Below are positions 6,062 through 13,422 of a stretch of DNA of 15,864 nucleotides, in pieces. Both the position numbers and the translations under genes were made by a program. The notes under the pieces are model-generated. The model saw only the letters and a program-made list of their open reading frames with translations, was not told where the DNA came from and ran no database searches. Every line of letters starts with the position of its first letter. Position 1 is the stretch's first letter. The stretch is from Anaerolineales bacterium (GTDB lineage Bacteria; Chloroflexota; Anaerolineae; Anaerolineales; DRMV01), in assembly GCA_015484985.1 (NCBI GenBank), contig WFUL01000283.1:1-15864 (forward strand), given 5' to 3'.

Positions 6062-6210
6062 CCTCTACATCCCGGGCCGTTGGCGGCTGTGGGAGGCAAG
6101 GAGCGCGTCGGGAACCTGGTCATTGGGGTTAATGTGGTGGGTGCTTCGACCCTCGTACGCATGTCCTGTGCCGGGAAGCATCCACGCCAATCAAACGATG
6201 GAGTGAGGGC

Positions 6211-7770
6211 ATGAAGTACGAAACCATTGAGGAAAAACTTCAGCGCTTGCGAGACCTGAAAGCCCAGGCCCTGCAAGGGGGTGGGCCGGAACGCATCGAA
6301 CGTCAGCACAAAGCCGGCAAACTTACGGCCCGGGAGCGGCTGGACCTGTTGTTGGATAAAGGGTCCTTCCGGGAACTGGACATGTTCGTGACCCATCGGG
6401 CGACGCGCTTCGGTATGGACAAGCGGGAATACCTGGGTGATGGTGTGGTCACCGGATGGGGCACCATTGACGGTCGCCTGGTCTTCGTGTACGCCCAGGA
6501 TTTCACGGTGATGGGGGGAAGTCTGGGCGAGGCCCATGCCCGCAAAATCGTCAAGGTGCTGGACCTGGCCCTTCAGAACGGCGCGCCGGTCATCGGCATC
6601 AACGACTCCGGTGGGGCCCGTATTCAGGAGGGGGTGGACGCCCTGGGCGGTTACGGGGAAATCTTCTATCGCAACACCATTGCTTCGGGCGTGATTCCCC
6701 AAATCGCCGCCATCATGGGACCTTGCGCCGGGGGCGCGGTGTACTCGCCAGCGTTGATGGACTTCATTTTCATGGTACGGGGCACTTCGTATATGTTCAT
6801 CACCGGTCCCGAGGTGGTGAAAGCCGTGACCCATGAGGAGGTCACGTTTGAAGAACTGGGCGGCGCGGATATCCATGCGGAGAAGTCCGGTGTGGCCCAT
6901 GTGGTGGCCGATAGCGAGGCCGATGTGTTGTATCTCATTCGCAAATTGTTGCGTTATCTTCCCCAAAACAATCTGGAAGACCCACCGTACATGGACACCG
7001 GGGACGACCCCCTTCGGGAAGACCCGGAACTGGACACCCTGGTTCCTACAGACCCTTCCAAGCCCTATGATGTGCGGGACGTGATTCGACGCGTGGTGGA
7101 TAACGGTGAGTTCTTTGAAATCCATGAGACCTTTGCTTCCAACATCGTGGTGGGCTTTGCCCGCTTGGGAGGGTATAGTGTGGGCATTGTGGCCAACCAA
7201 CCCTCGGTATTGGCCGGCGTGCTGGACATTGACGCCTCGGAGAAAGCGGCCCGTTTCGTGCGTTTCTGTGATGCCTTCAACATCCCCATCGTCACCTTCG
7301 TAGACGTGCCGGGTTTCATGCCAGGGACCGCGCAGGAGCATGGGGGCATCATTCGCGCCGGGGCCAAGTTGCTGTACGCCTATAGCGAAGCCACGGTACC
7401 GAAACTGACGGTCGTACTGCGAAAAGCCTACGGTGGCGCGTACGACGTGATGAGCAGTAAACATCTGCGGGCGGACATCAACTTCGCCTGGCCCACGGCG
7501 GAAATCGCGGTCATGGGGCCGGAAGGCGCGGTCAAAATCGTCTTTCGCAAGGAAATCGCCCGGGCCGAGGACCCGCAAGCGAAACAGGATGAGCTGGTGG
7601 CTCAGTATCGCCAGGAGTTCGCCCATCCCTACATCGCGGCCGCTCGGGGGTACATTGACGACGTCATCGTACCCCGCTCCACCCGTCCTCGGCTCATCAA
7701 CGCCTTGCACATGCTGGCCAATAAGCGGGTGACCCACCCGCCGAAGAAACACGGAAACATCCCGTTGTGA
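6211..7770 (+). CDS. pccB: Propionyl/acyl-CoA carboxylase, carboxyltransferase (beta) subunit
   Basis: This subunit moves the carboxyl group from carboxybiotin to an acyl-CoA such as propionyl-CoA, in the cytoplasm. The 519-residue length is normal for the family (510-540). Two crotonase-like halves are visible. The N-terminal half has SGGARIQEG (133-141) and GPCAGGAVYSPA (170-181). The C-terminal half has DVPGFMPGTAQEHGG (365-379) and LRKAYGGAYDVM (403-414). The glycine pairs build the oxyanion holes. Asp412 appears to match the Asp422 that favours propionyl-CoA in Streptomyces coelicolor PccB; this alignment is from memory. The ATG follows GGAGTGAGGGC. It is a single-gene transcript: the biotin carboxylase/carrier alpha subunit is not in the window and must be encoded elsewhere. 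Confidence 0.93.
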   Translation: MKYETIEEKLQRLRDLKAQALQGGGPERIERQHKAGKLTARERLDLLLDKGSFRELDMFVTHRATRFGMDKREYLGDGVVTGWGTIDGRLVFVYAQDFTVMGGSLGEAHARKIVKVLDLALQNGAPVIGINDSGGARIQEGVDALGGYGEIFYRNTIASGVIPQIAAIMGPCAGGAVYSPALMDFIFMVRGTSYMFITGPEVVKAVTHEEVTFEELGGADIHAEKSGVAHVVADSEADVLYLIRKLLRYLPQNNLEDPPYMDTGDDPLREDPELDTLVPTDPSKPYDVRDVIRRVVDNGEFFEIHETFASNIVVGFARLGGYSVGIVANQPSVLAGVLDIDASEKAARFVRFCDAFNIPIVTFVDVPGFMPGTAQEHGGIIRAGAKLLYAYSEATVPKLTVVLRKAYGGAYDVMSSKHLRADINFAWPTAEIAVMGPEGAVKIVFRKEIARAEDPQAKQDELVAQYRQEFAHPYIAAARGYIDDVIVPRSTRPRLINALHMLANKRVTHPPKKHGNIPL

Positions 7771-7820
7771 TTTTCGTAAAAGTGGATTTGTGGAATTCGT
7801 ATGCGGGAATGGAGAGGTGG

Positions 7821-7829
7821 TGCTATACT
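7821..7829 (+). promoter_or_regulatory. Extended -10 promoter of the nuo operon
   Basis: TGCTATACT contains an extended -10 TG and TATACT (7824-7829, five of six matches). No clear -35 is found at standard spacing. It lies in the 152-base gap between the carboxylase gene and nuoA and is the only AT-rich candidate there. Initiation near 7836 gives a leader of about 87 bases. Confidence 0.55.
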
Positions 7830-7868
7830 ATAGCGTGATGTCCGGCCTGGTTTGATTCACGAGAAGTG

Positions 7869-7886
7869 TTCCCGGAATACCGGGAA
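7869..7886 (+). other. Leader stem-loop upstream of nuoA
   Basis: TTCCCGG (7869-7875) and CCGGGAA (7880-7886) form a perfect 7-base stem with an AATA loop. It lies between the putative start of the nuo transcript and the nuoA ribosome-binding site (AGGAG before the ATG at 7923). No T-run follows, so it is not a terminator. It may stabilise the 5' end of the long mRNA or mark a processing site; that is inference. Confidence 0.45.
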
Positions 7887-7922
7887 GAGTCTTGGGGAAC
7901 CTTGCACACAGGAGTTCGTGGC

Positions 7923-8269
7923 ATGCTCTGGCAATATGTCCCGATAGCGATTCTCATCGTGCTGGCCACAGGGTTGGCCTTTGCCATTGTGCTCATGGCC
8001 CACATGTTGGGACCTTCCAAGCCCACCCATCGCAAGATGATGCCGTACGAGTCGGGCATGGTTCCCATTGGGCCTGGTATGCGACGGCAGCCCATTCGTT
8101 TCTATCGCATCGCCATGTTGTTCCTCCTGTTCGACATCGAGGTCATTTTCCTGCTTCCCTGGGCCGTGGTATCGAGAAAGTTGGGCCTGTTTGGTTTTAT
8201 TGAGGTGACCATTTTCGTGCTCATTCTTCTGGTCGGCTACCTCTATGCATGGAAAGGAGGAGCGTTGGA

Positions 8270-8279
<10 letters not shown>
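7923..8279 (+). CDS. nuoA: NADH:quinone oxidoreductase subunit A
   Basis: NuoA is a small membrane subunit at the junction of the peripheral and membrane arms of complex I, next to the quinone channel. The 118-residue protein has three helices at about 7-28, 62-83 and 90-110. The conserved loop MMPYESGMVPIG is at 39-50, and FYRIAMLFLLFDIEVIFLLP (60-79) carries conserved Asp71 and Glu73. The ATG at 7923 is preceded by AGGAG with 8-base spacing. The frame remains open upstream to a GTG at 7866, but that stretch covers the leader stem-loop and has no family similarity. It is the first gene of the operon and overlaps nuoB by 10 bases. Confidence 0.96.
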
Positions 8280-8752
<473 letters not shown>

Positions 8753-8795
8753 CGTCCCGCGACCGCAAAGTTGACGTGACGTAAGGAGGCCGTGC

Positions 8796-9308
8796 ATGGA
8801 ACAGTATCTGGAGCTGGTGGTCAACGACCTACGAGAGCGCTTCCAGGTAGAGGTGGAGACCTTTCGGGATGAGGTCTCCGTCTTCGTGCGACCCGAGCAG
8901 ATTGTGGAGGTTTGTCAAACGTTGCGGGATGAGTACAACTTCGATTTCCTGGCGGATTTGACCGCGGTGGACTACTGGCCGCAGCAGGAACCCCGGTTCC
9001 ATGTGGTCTATCAACTCTACTCTTACCTGCACAATGTGTCCCTGCGTCTGCGGGTGCCTGTACAGGGGGAAACGCCCTCTCTGCCCACCGTGGAGGGGGT
9101 GTATCCCAACGCTAATTGGTACGAGCGGGAAGTGTGGGACATGTTCGGGATTCACTTTGATGGGCATTCGGACCTGCGGCGCATCCTCATGCCCTTCGAC
9201 TGGGTGGGGCATCCTTTGCGCAAGGATTATCCCCTGGGCTATGAGGAGCCCCAATACACCTTCAATTTCCACGATATCGAACGCAAGAAACGACGTCCAC
9301 GTGAGTGA
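8796..9308 (+). CDS. nuoC: NADH:quinone oxidoreductase subunit C
   Basis: NuoC is a peripheral-arm subunit of complex I that packs against NuoD and carries no cofactor. The 170-residue protein ends with the 30-kDa-subunit signature. Its ANWYEREVWDMFGIHFDGH segment (106-124) precedes DLRRIL, and GHPLRKDYPLG (137-147) precedes the C-terminal tail. AAGGAGG lies 6 bases before the ATG. Length fits a stand-alone NuoC, not the NuoCD fusion seen in enterobacteria. nuoD follows after 27 bases. Confidence 0.96.
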   Translation: MEQYLELVVNDLRERFQVEVETFRDEVSVFVRPEQIVEVCQTLRDEYNFDFLADLTAVDYWPQQEPRFHVVYQLYSYLHNVSLRLRVPVQGETPSLPTVEGVYPNANWYEREVWDMFGIHFDGHSDLRRILMPFDWVGHPLRKDYPLGYEEPQYTFNFHDIERKKRRPRE

Positions 9309-9335
9309 GCGCCAGAGGTTTTACGGGAGGCCGCG

Positions 9336-10580
9336 ATGCTTCAACAAATGGAAATCACCGTGGATGAACTCCGTCATCTCTTCACCGAACGGGCCCGGGC
9401 AGGGGAAACCATGATTCTCAACATGGGCCCCCAGCACCCCTCCACCCACGGCGTGCTGCGGCTCATGTTGGAATTGGATGGCGAGGTCGTCGTCAATTGT
9501 GTACCGGATATCGGCTTCCTGCACACCGGTGTGGAAAAGAACATGGAGGCCAAGAATTACATCAAGGCCGCGGTCATGGTGGACCGGCTGGATTACCTTA
9601 ACACCATGGGGAACAATCTGGTCTACGCCCTGGCCGTGGAAAAGCTGGTGGGCATTCAAGACCAAATCCCCGAACGGGCCCTGGTCATCCGTACCATCCT
9701 GGTGGAACTCCAGCGGATTGCCTCCCACCTGGTGTGGCTGGGGACCCACGCGCTGGACCTGGCGGCCATGTCCGTCTTCCTGTACTGCTTCCGCGAGCGG
9801 GAGCTGATTCTGGAGATTTTCGAACTGGTTTCCGGCCAGCGCATGATGACCACCTACATTCGCCCGGGGGGGCTCTGGCGGGATGTGCCCGAGGACTTTT
9901 ACGACGCGGTCAAGCAGTTCATCGATTACTTCCCCCGCCGCATTGACCAGTACGAGGCCCTGCTCACCGACAACCCCCTGTTCAAGCAGCGCACCGTGGG
10001 CATCGGCGTGCTCAAGAAGGAAGATGCCATCCGCTGGGGCGCGACGGGCCCGGTGCTGCGGGGCTCGGGCATCAAATACGACATCCGCAAGGCCCGGCCG
10101 TACCTGATTTACGACGCCCTGGATTTCGACATCCCGGTGCGGGAGGAAGGCGACGTCTATGCCCGGTACCTGGTGCGCATGGAAGAGATGCGCCAGTCCT
10201 TGAAGATTGTGCGCCAGGCCCTGGAGTGGCTCAAGAAGACCGAGGGCCAGCCGGTGCGCACTCCCAACCGGAAATTCGTGCCGCCGCCCAAGTCGGAACT
10301 GGCCCACAGCATGGAGGCGGTCATCCATCACTTCAAGTACTGGACCGAGGGTTTCAAGGCTCCCAAAGGCGCGGTGTACGTGGCGGTGGAATCCCCGCGC
10401 GGAGAACTGGGCGTGTACCTGGAAGGCAACGGCGGCCCCAAGCCCCACCGGGTGCACTTCCGCACGCCTTCTTTCGCGAACTTGCAGTTGCTCCCCCTGC
10501 TGGCCAAGGGGCACATGGTCGCGGACCTGGTGGCCATTATCGGGAGCATTGACATCGTGTTGGGTGATGTGGATCGGTAG
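9336..10580 (+). CDS. nuoD: NADH:quinone oxidoreductase subunit D (quinone site)
   Basis: NuoD, the 49-kDa subunit, forms the quinone-reduction chamber with NuoB. In the 414-residue protein, MGPQHPSTHGVLR (30-42) places His38 and RLDYLNTMG places Tyr87. These are exactly the numbers of the quinone-headgroup ligands in Thermus Nqo4, which also supports the ATG at 9336 (GGGAGG just upstream) over a second ATG four codons later. Other family blocks are ASHLVWLGTHALD (129-141) and the C-terminal IIGSIDIVLGDVDR, the usual NuoD ending, so the protein is full length. The stop at 10578-10580 is followed by a 14-nt tandem repeat and then a Uma2 remnant before nuoE, instead of nuoE directly. Confidence 0.97.
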   Translation: MLQQMEITVDELRHLFTERARAGETMILNMGPQHPSTHGVLRLMLELDGEVVVNCVPDIGFLHTGVEKNMEAKNYIKAAVMVDRLDYLNTMGNNLVYALAVEKLVGIQDQIPERALVIRTILVELQRIASHLVWLGTHALDLAAMSVFLYCFRERELILEIFELVSGQRMMTTYIRPGGLWRDVPEDFYDAVKQFIDYFPRRIDQYEALLTDNPLFKQRTVGIGVLKKEDAIRWGATGPVLRGSGIKYDIRKARPYLIYDALDFDIPVREEGDVYARYLVRMEEMRQSLKIVRQALEWLKKTEGQPVRTPNRKFVPPPKSELAHSMEAVIHHFKYWTEGFKAPKGAVYVAVESPRGELGVYLEGNGGPKPHRVHFRTPSFANLQLLPLLAKGHMVADLVAIIGSIDIVLGDVDR

Positions 10581-10586
10581 TGGGGC

Positions 10587-10614
10587 GGACCGCAGTCGGC
10601 GGTCCGCAGTCAGC
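10587..10614 (+). repeat. Two tandem 14-nt repeat units after nuoD
   Basis: GGACCGCAGTCGGC (10587-10600) is followed directly by GGTCCGCAGTCAGC (10601-10614), with two mismatches. Each unit can be split into two heptads. The copy begins 6 bases after the nuoD stop, and GGAGGAGCAGGATG, a good ribosome-binding site plus ATG, comes right after it. The same period recurs at the nuoE/nuoF and nuoF/nuoG junctions. Confidence 0.65.
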
Positions 10615-10668
10615 GGAGGAGCAGGATGGGTGAGGTGGACATGGTTCGGGAAGTATGGGCGCCGGTAG

Positions 10669-10833
10669 CCCAGTTGTTCCCGCATTGTGGACCCCGACCG
10701 AGGCACCATCGAGGTGTATACCCTGGAGCGGGCCGTATACCGTCCCCTGGGGGTGTGGCGCAAAGGCCAGAAGGCCCGTTCCGCCCTGCTTCAGGGCTTT
10801 GAAGTCGCCGTGGACGACATCCTCTCCTTCTGA
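10669..10833 (+). pseudogene. C-terminal remnant of a Uma2-family (DUF820) gene between nuoD and nuoE
   Basis: In the frame ending with TGA at 10831-10833 the translation reads RIVDPDRGTIEVYTLE, then AVYRPLGVWRKG, then SALLQGFEVAVDDILSF. This matches the end of Uma2 proteins: VDP after the EYW strand, a Y-containing strand, then an (L/V)LxGFxxxVxxxL close. The intact Uma2 at 12714-13385 has the same pattern (VD, LE, YR, SAVLSGF, V..L). Upstream the frame is broken by a TAG at 10666-10668. The only well-placed start (ATG 10626 after GGAGGAG) is in another frame and runs out at 10802, so the N-terminal two thirds, with the catalytic residues, is gone. It is best read as a decayed, frameshifted copy with no enzymatic function. 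Confidence 0.55.
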
Positions 10834-10845
10834 TGGAGGGTTTCG

Positions 10846-11424
10846 ATGAACGCCTTCTATGAACGTCATAAAGAAAAAATCGAGCGCATCCTGGCGAAAT
10901 ATCCCCCAGAGCACAAACGTTCGGCTATGCTGCCTTTGCTCTACCTGGCCCAGCGTGACCGGGGCTACATCACCCGGGAGGATATGGCCCAGATTGCGGA
11001 AATCCTGGGTGTCTCCGTGACCGAAGTGGACGGCGTGGTGGGTTTCTACACCCTGCTCCATGATAAGCCCGGAGGCAAATACCGCATCCAGGTATGTACG
11101 GACCTGCCCTGCGCCCTGCGCGGCGCGGAGCAATTCCTCCATCAACTGGAGGAAGCCCTGGGCATCAAGGCCGGCGAGACCACGCCAGACGGGCTGATTA
11201 CCCTGGAAGAAGTGATGTGCATTGCCGCCTGCGATAAGGCCCCGGTCTTCCAGGTACAAACAGGCGAGGGCCTGACCTATTACGAGAACATGGACCTGGA
11301 GAAAACCCTGGCCCTTATTGAGCAGTGGCGTCGAGCTGAAGACGCCCCCTCCCAGAACGGAGGCCGTCCTACTGGCTCGGAATCCACGACCATCAACCAA
11401 CAATCATCGACCAACAACCCGTGA
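10846..11424 (+). CDS. nuoE: NADH:quinone oxidoreductase subunit E (N1a cluster), with repeat-derived tail
   Basis: NuoE, the 24-kDa subunit, binds the 2Fe-2S cluster N1a beside NuoF. The 192-residue protein has an N-terminal helical bundle and a thioredoxin-like domain. Its ligands are Cys84 and Cys89 (VCTDLPCAL) and Cys125 and Cys129 (VMCIAACDKAP), one residue off Thermus Nqo2 numbering. The ATG has GGAGGG 5 bases upstream. The conserved fold should end near residue 165 (LIEQWRRAED). The remaining residues are low-complexity (TTINQQSSTNNP at the end) and are encoded by tandem repeats at 11385-11419. The tail is therefore probably a by-product of repeat insertion over the old stop codon. It should not disturb the cluster site. 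Confidence 0.95.
   Translation: MNAFYERHKEKIERILAKYPPEHKRSAMLPLLYLAQRDRGYITREDMAQIAEILGVSVTEVDGVVGFYTLLHDKPGGKYRIQVCTDLPCALRGAEQFLHQLEEALGIKAGETTPDGLITLEEVMCIAACDKAPVFQVQTGEGLTYYENMDLEKTLALIEQWRRAEDAPSQNGGRPTGSESTTINQQSSTNNP
11385..11419 (+). repeat. Heptad-period repeat at the nuoE/nuoF junction
   Basis: Five consecutive heptads can be read: CCACGAC, CATCAAC, CAACAAT, CATCGAC and CAACAAC. Shifted by one base they form two adjacent 14-mers, ATCAACCAACAATC and ATCGACCAACAACC (11392-11405, 11406-11419), with two mismatches. The repeat lies inside the 3' end of the nuoE frame and 26 bases before nuoF. The 9-mer TGACGACCA at 11422-11430 recurs at 13390-13398, at the next repeat-bearing junction. 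Confidence 0.65.
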
Positions 11425-11445
11425 CGACCATCCCTGGAGGATGCC

Positions 11446-12717
11446 ATGCCCGAGAAACACCTGCTCCTGCGTCACCGCGACATCCCGGACATTCACGAAC
11501 TGGAGGTCTACCGCAAGCACGGCGGATTTGAGGCCTTCCGCAAGGCCATCACCCAAATGACCCCGGACGAGGTCACGGAGGAGGTCAAGAAATCGGGCTT
11601 GCGGGGCCGGGGTGGCGCGGGGTTCCCCACCGGCCTCAAGTGGTCCTTCATGGACAAGAAAAACTGGCCCCACTACGTGGTGGCCAACGCGGACGAGTCC
11701 GAGCCCGGCACCTTCAAGGACCGGGAAATCATGGAGCGGAATCCCTTCCAGTTTCTGGAAGGGGTGGCCATTGCCGCGTACGCGGTGCAGGCCAACCGGG
11801 CCTATATCTATCTGCGCGGGGAGTTTTGGCAGGTGGCCGCGTGGCTGGACCGCAAGATTGCCGAAATGGAGGCCGCGGGCCTGCTGGGCGACAACCTCTT
11901 CGGGACGGATTATTCCCTGCGCATCTACACTCACCTGGGTGCCGGTGCCTACATCTGCGGTGAGGAAACCGCGCTGCTGGAATCCCTGGAAGGCAAGCGG
12001 GGAATGCCCCGATTGCGCCCTCCCTTTCCCCCCAGTTACGGCCTGTACGGCAAACCCACGGTGGTGAACAACGTAGAAACCCTGACCAACGTGCCCCTTA
12101 TCATCGAGCGCGGTGCGGACTGGTACCGAACCATTGGCACGGAAAAAAGCACCGGTCCCAAGGTGTTTTCCCTCAGCGGGCATGTGAATCGGCCCGGTAA
12201 CTACGAGCTGCCTTTGGGGACGACTTTCCGGGAACTCATTTTCGAACATGGCGGCGGCATTCCCGGAGGCAAGGCCATCAAGGCCATTCTCCCCGCGGGC
12301 GCATCCTCGGCCATTCTGCCGGCTACGGATGAGGTCCTGGACACGCCCATGGACTACGAAAGCGTGCCCAAGGTGGGCAGTTTCCTGGGTTCGGCTTCGG
12401 TCATTGTGGTGGATGAGTCCGTGGACATCGCCTGGTTGGTGCGTAAGACCATACACTTCTTCAAGCATGAATCCTGTGGGAAATGCACGCCCTGTCGCGA
12501 GGGCACCTATTGGATGGACAAACTCATGGAAAAGGTGATGGCCGGTCAGGCCACGCCGGAAGACCTCGAGATTCTGTACGACGTGGCCAAGCAAATTCAG
12601 GGCAAGACCCTATGCGCGCTGGGTGATTTCGCAACCATGGCTGTGGTTTCGGGCCTTGAGCGCTTCAAGCAGGATTTTGAACGTGCGGTCAAAGTGCTCG
12701 TTGAGGTTGGGGTATGA
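11446..12717 (+). CDS. nuoF: NADH:quinone oxidoreductase subunit F (NADH, FMN, N3 cluster)
   Basis: NuoF, the 51-kDa subunit, oxidises NADH through FMN and passes electrons to cluster N3. In this 423-residue protein the glycine-rich FMN/NADH loop is LRGRGGAGFPTGLKW (52-66). NADESEPGTFKDRE (81-94) and GAGAYICGEETALLESLEG (165-183) form the rest of the flavin/NADH pocket. N3 ligands are Cys344, Cys347 and Cys350 (ESCGKCTPCREG) and Cys390 (TLCALGD). GGAGG lies 5 bases before the ATG. Length is normal. Its stop overlaps the start of the Uma2 gene as ATGA, so this respiratory gene is translationally coupled to an unrelated accessory gene. Confidence 0.97.
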   Translation: MPEKHLLLRHRDIPDIHELEVYRKHGGFEAFRKAITQMTPDEVTEEVKKSGLRGRGGAGFPTGLKWSFMDKKNWPHYVVANADESEPGTFKDREIMERNPFQFLEGVAIAAYAVQANRAYIYLRGEFWQVAAWLDRKIAEMEAAGLLGDNLFGTDYSLRIYTHLGAGAYICGEETALLESLEGKRGMPRLRPPFPPSYGLYGKPTVVNNVETLTNVPLIIERGADWYRTIGTEKSTGPKVFSLSGHVNRPGNYELPLGTTFRELIFEHGGGIPGGKAIKAILPAGASSAILPATDEVLDTPMDYESVPKVGSFLGSASVIVVDESVDIAWLVRKTIHFFKHESCGKCTPCREGTYWMDKLMEKVMAGQATPEDLEILYDVAKQIQGKTLCALGDFATMAVVSGLERFKQDFERAVKVLVEVGV

Positions 12718-13385
12718 CCACCTCGTCGGTTCTGGAAAAACACCTGGTGCAAGACCTGCCCTATCTGGCCCGGCATCCGTACGTCGCGCGGGTAGGCGGC
12801 TGGCGCGTGGAGGATTACCTGCGCGAGGCTCCCGAAAATCGCCGCTGGGAGTTCGCCTACGGGGAGGTGCTCATGTATTCGCCAGCCACAGCCGAGCATC
12901 AGCGGATCGTGGGTTTTCTTTATTCCTTGCTTTCTCACTATGGACGTCCTGAGGGATTTGATGTTCTTCTCGCCCCGGCCGCGGTGCAGCTGGCCGAGGA
13001 TTTGATTCGGGAGCCGGATATCAGCGTCTTCCGCCCAGAGGATACGCCCAAGGTTACGGGCGTGCCGGTGAAGGTCCTGCCTGTGCTGGTCGTGGAGGTC
13101 ACCCGCCCCTCAACCCGCACGGTGGACCTGGTGGAAAAGGCCCAGGAGTACGCCTCGGTAGGCATTCCCGAATACTGGGTGGTGGACCTGCCCAGGAAGC
13201 GCTTTGTGGGGCACGCGCTGGAAGCCGGACGCTACCGGGTTTCCGAGCTCCCGCGCGGGTGCTGGGTGAGCGCGGTGCTCTCCGGCTTCTGGCTGGATGT
13301 GGCTTGGCTGTGGCAACGCCCCCTGCCGGATGTGCAGAAATGCTTGCAGGAAATTTGGGGCACGCGTTCCGCGCCCACTGACTGA
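12714..13385 (+). CDS. Uma2-family (DUF820) putative endonuclease inserted between nuoF and nuoG
   Basis: The 223-residue protein has the Uma2 order of conserved pieces: ENRRWEFAYGEVLMYSPATA (41-60), EPDISVF (100-106), VLVVEVTRPSTRTVDLVEKA (124-143), and EYASVGIPEYWVVDL (145-159). Glu46, Asp102, Glu128 and Lys142 fit the PD-(D/E)XK-like site described for the family, so it appears catalytically intact. Uma2 genes occur in large paralogous sets in cyanobacteria and Chloroflexota; nuclease activity is predicted by fold and the biological role is unknown. It starts inside the nuoF stop (ATGA) with only a weak GAGG upstream. It ends 37 bases before nuoG in repeat DNA that encodes its last residues. 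It has no known part in complex I. An unrecognised assembly or regulatory role cannot be excluded. Confidence 0.85.
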   Translation: MTTSSVLEKHLVQDLPYLARHPYVARVGGWRVEDYLREAPENRRWEFAYGEVLMYSPATAEHQRIVGFLYSLLSHYGRPEGFDVLLAPAAVQLAEDLIREPDISVFRPEDTPKVTGVPVKVLPVLVVEVTRPSTRTVDLVEKAQEYASVGIPEYWVVDLPRKRFVGHALEAGRYRVSELPRGCWVSAVLSGFWLDVAWLWQRPLPDVQKCLQEIWGTRSAPTD

Positions 13386-13406
13386 CAACTGACGACCACC
13401 AACGAC
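13379..13406 (+). repeat. Heptad-period repeat at the Uma2/nuoG junction
   Basis: Four heptads can be read: TGACTGA, CAACTGA, CGACCAC and CAACGAC. They overlap the Uma2 stop codon (13383-13385) and lead straight into the GGAGG ribosome-binding site of nuoG at 13408. The units resemble those at 11385-11419 and share the 9-mer TGACGACCA. Confidence 0.5.
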
Positions 13407-13422
13407 CGGAGGTAAACGCACC

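Noticed and set aside
5848..7752. A 634-codon open frame on the minus strand opposite pccB
   Set aside because: It covers the carboxylase gene, the terminator and the promoter region, and has no recognisable motif; it is a codon-bias shadow.
7748..7775. Possible terminator after the carboxylase gene (ACGG...CCGT then TTTT)
   Set aside because: The stem is only four pairs with a bulge and overlaps the stop codon; too weak to annotate.
7866..7922. Upstream in-frame GTG start for nuoA
   Set aside because: The added residues overlap the leader hairpin and are not part of the NuoA family; the ATG at 7923 has a good AGGAG.
9321..10763. A 480-codon minus-strand frame opposite nuoD
   Set aside because: Shadow of nuoD; no domain or credible independent context.
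10626..10802. A 58-codon frame after a good ribosome-binding site in the nuoD/nuoE gap
   Set aside because: The translation has no family similarity and stops within the Uma2-like region, which reads in another frame. It is more likely the broken start of the remnant than a gene.
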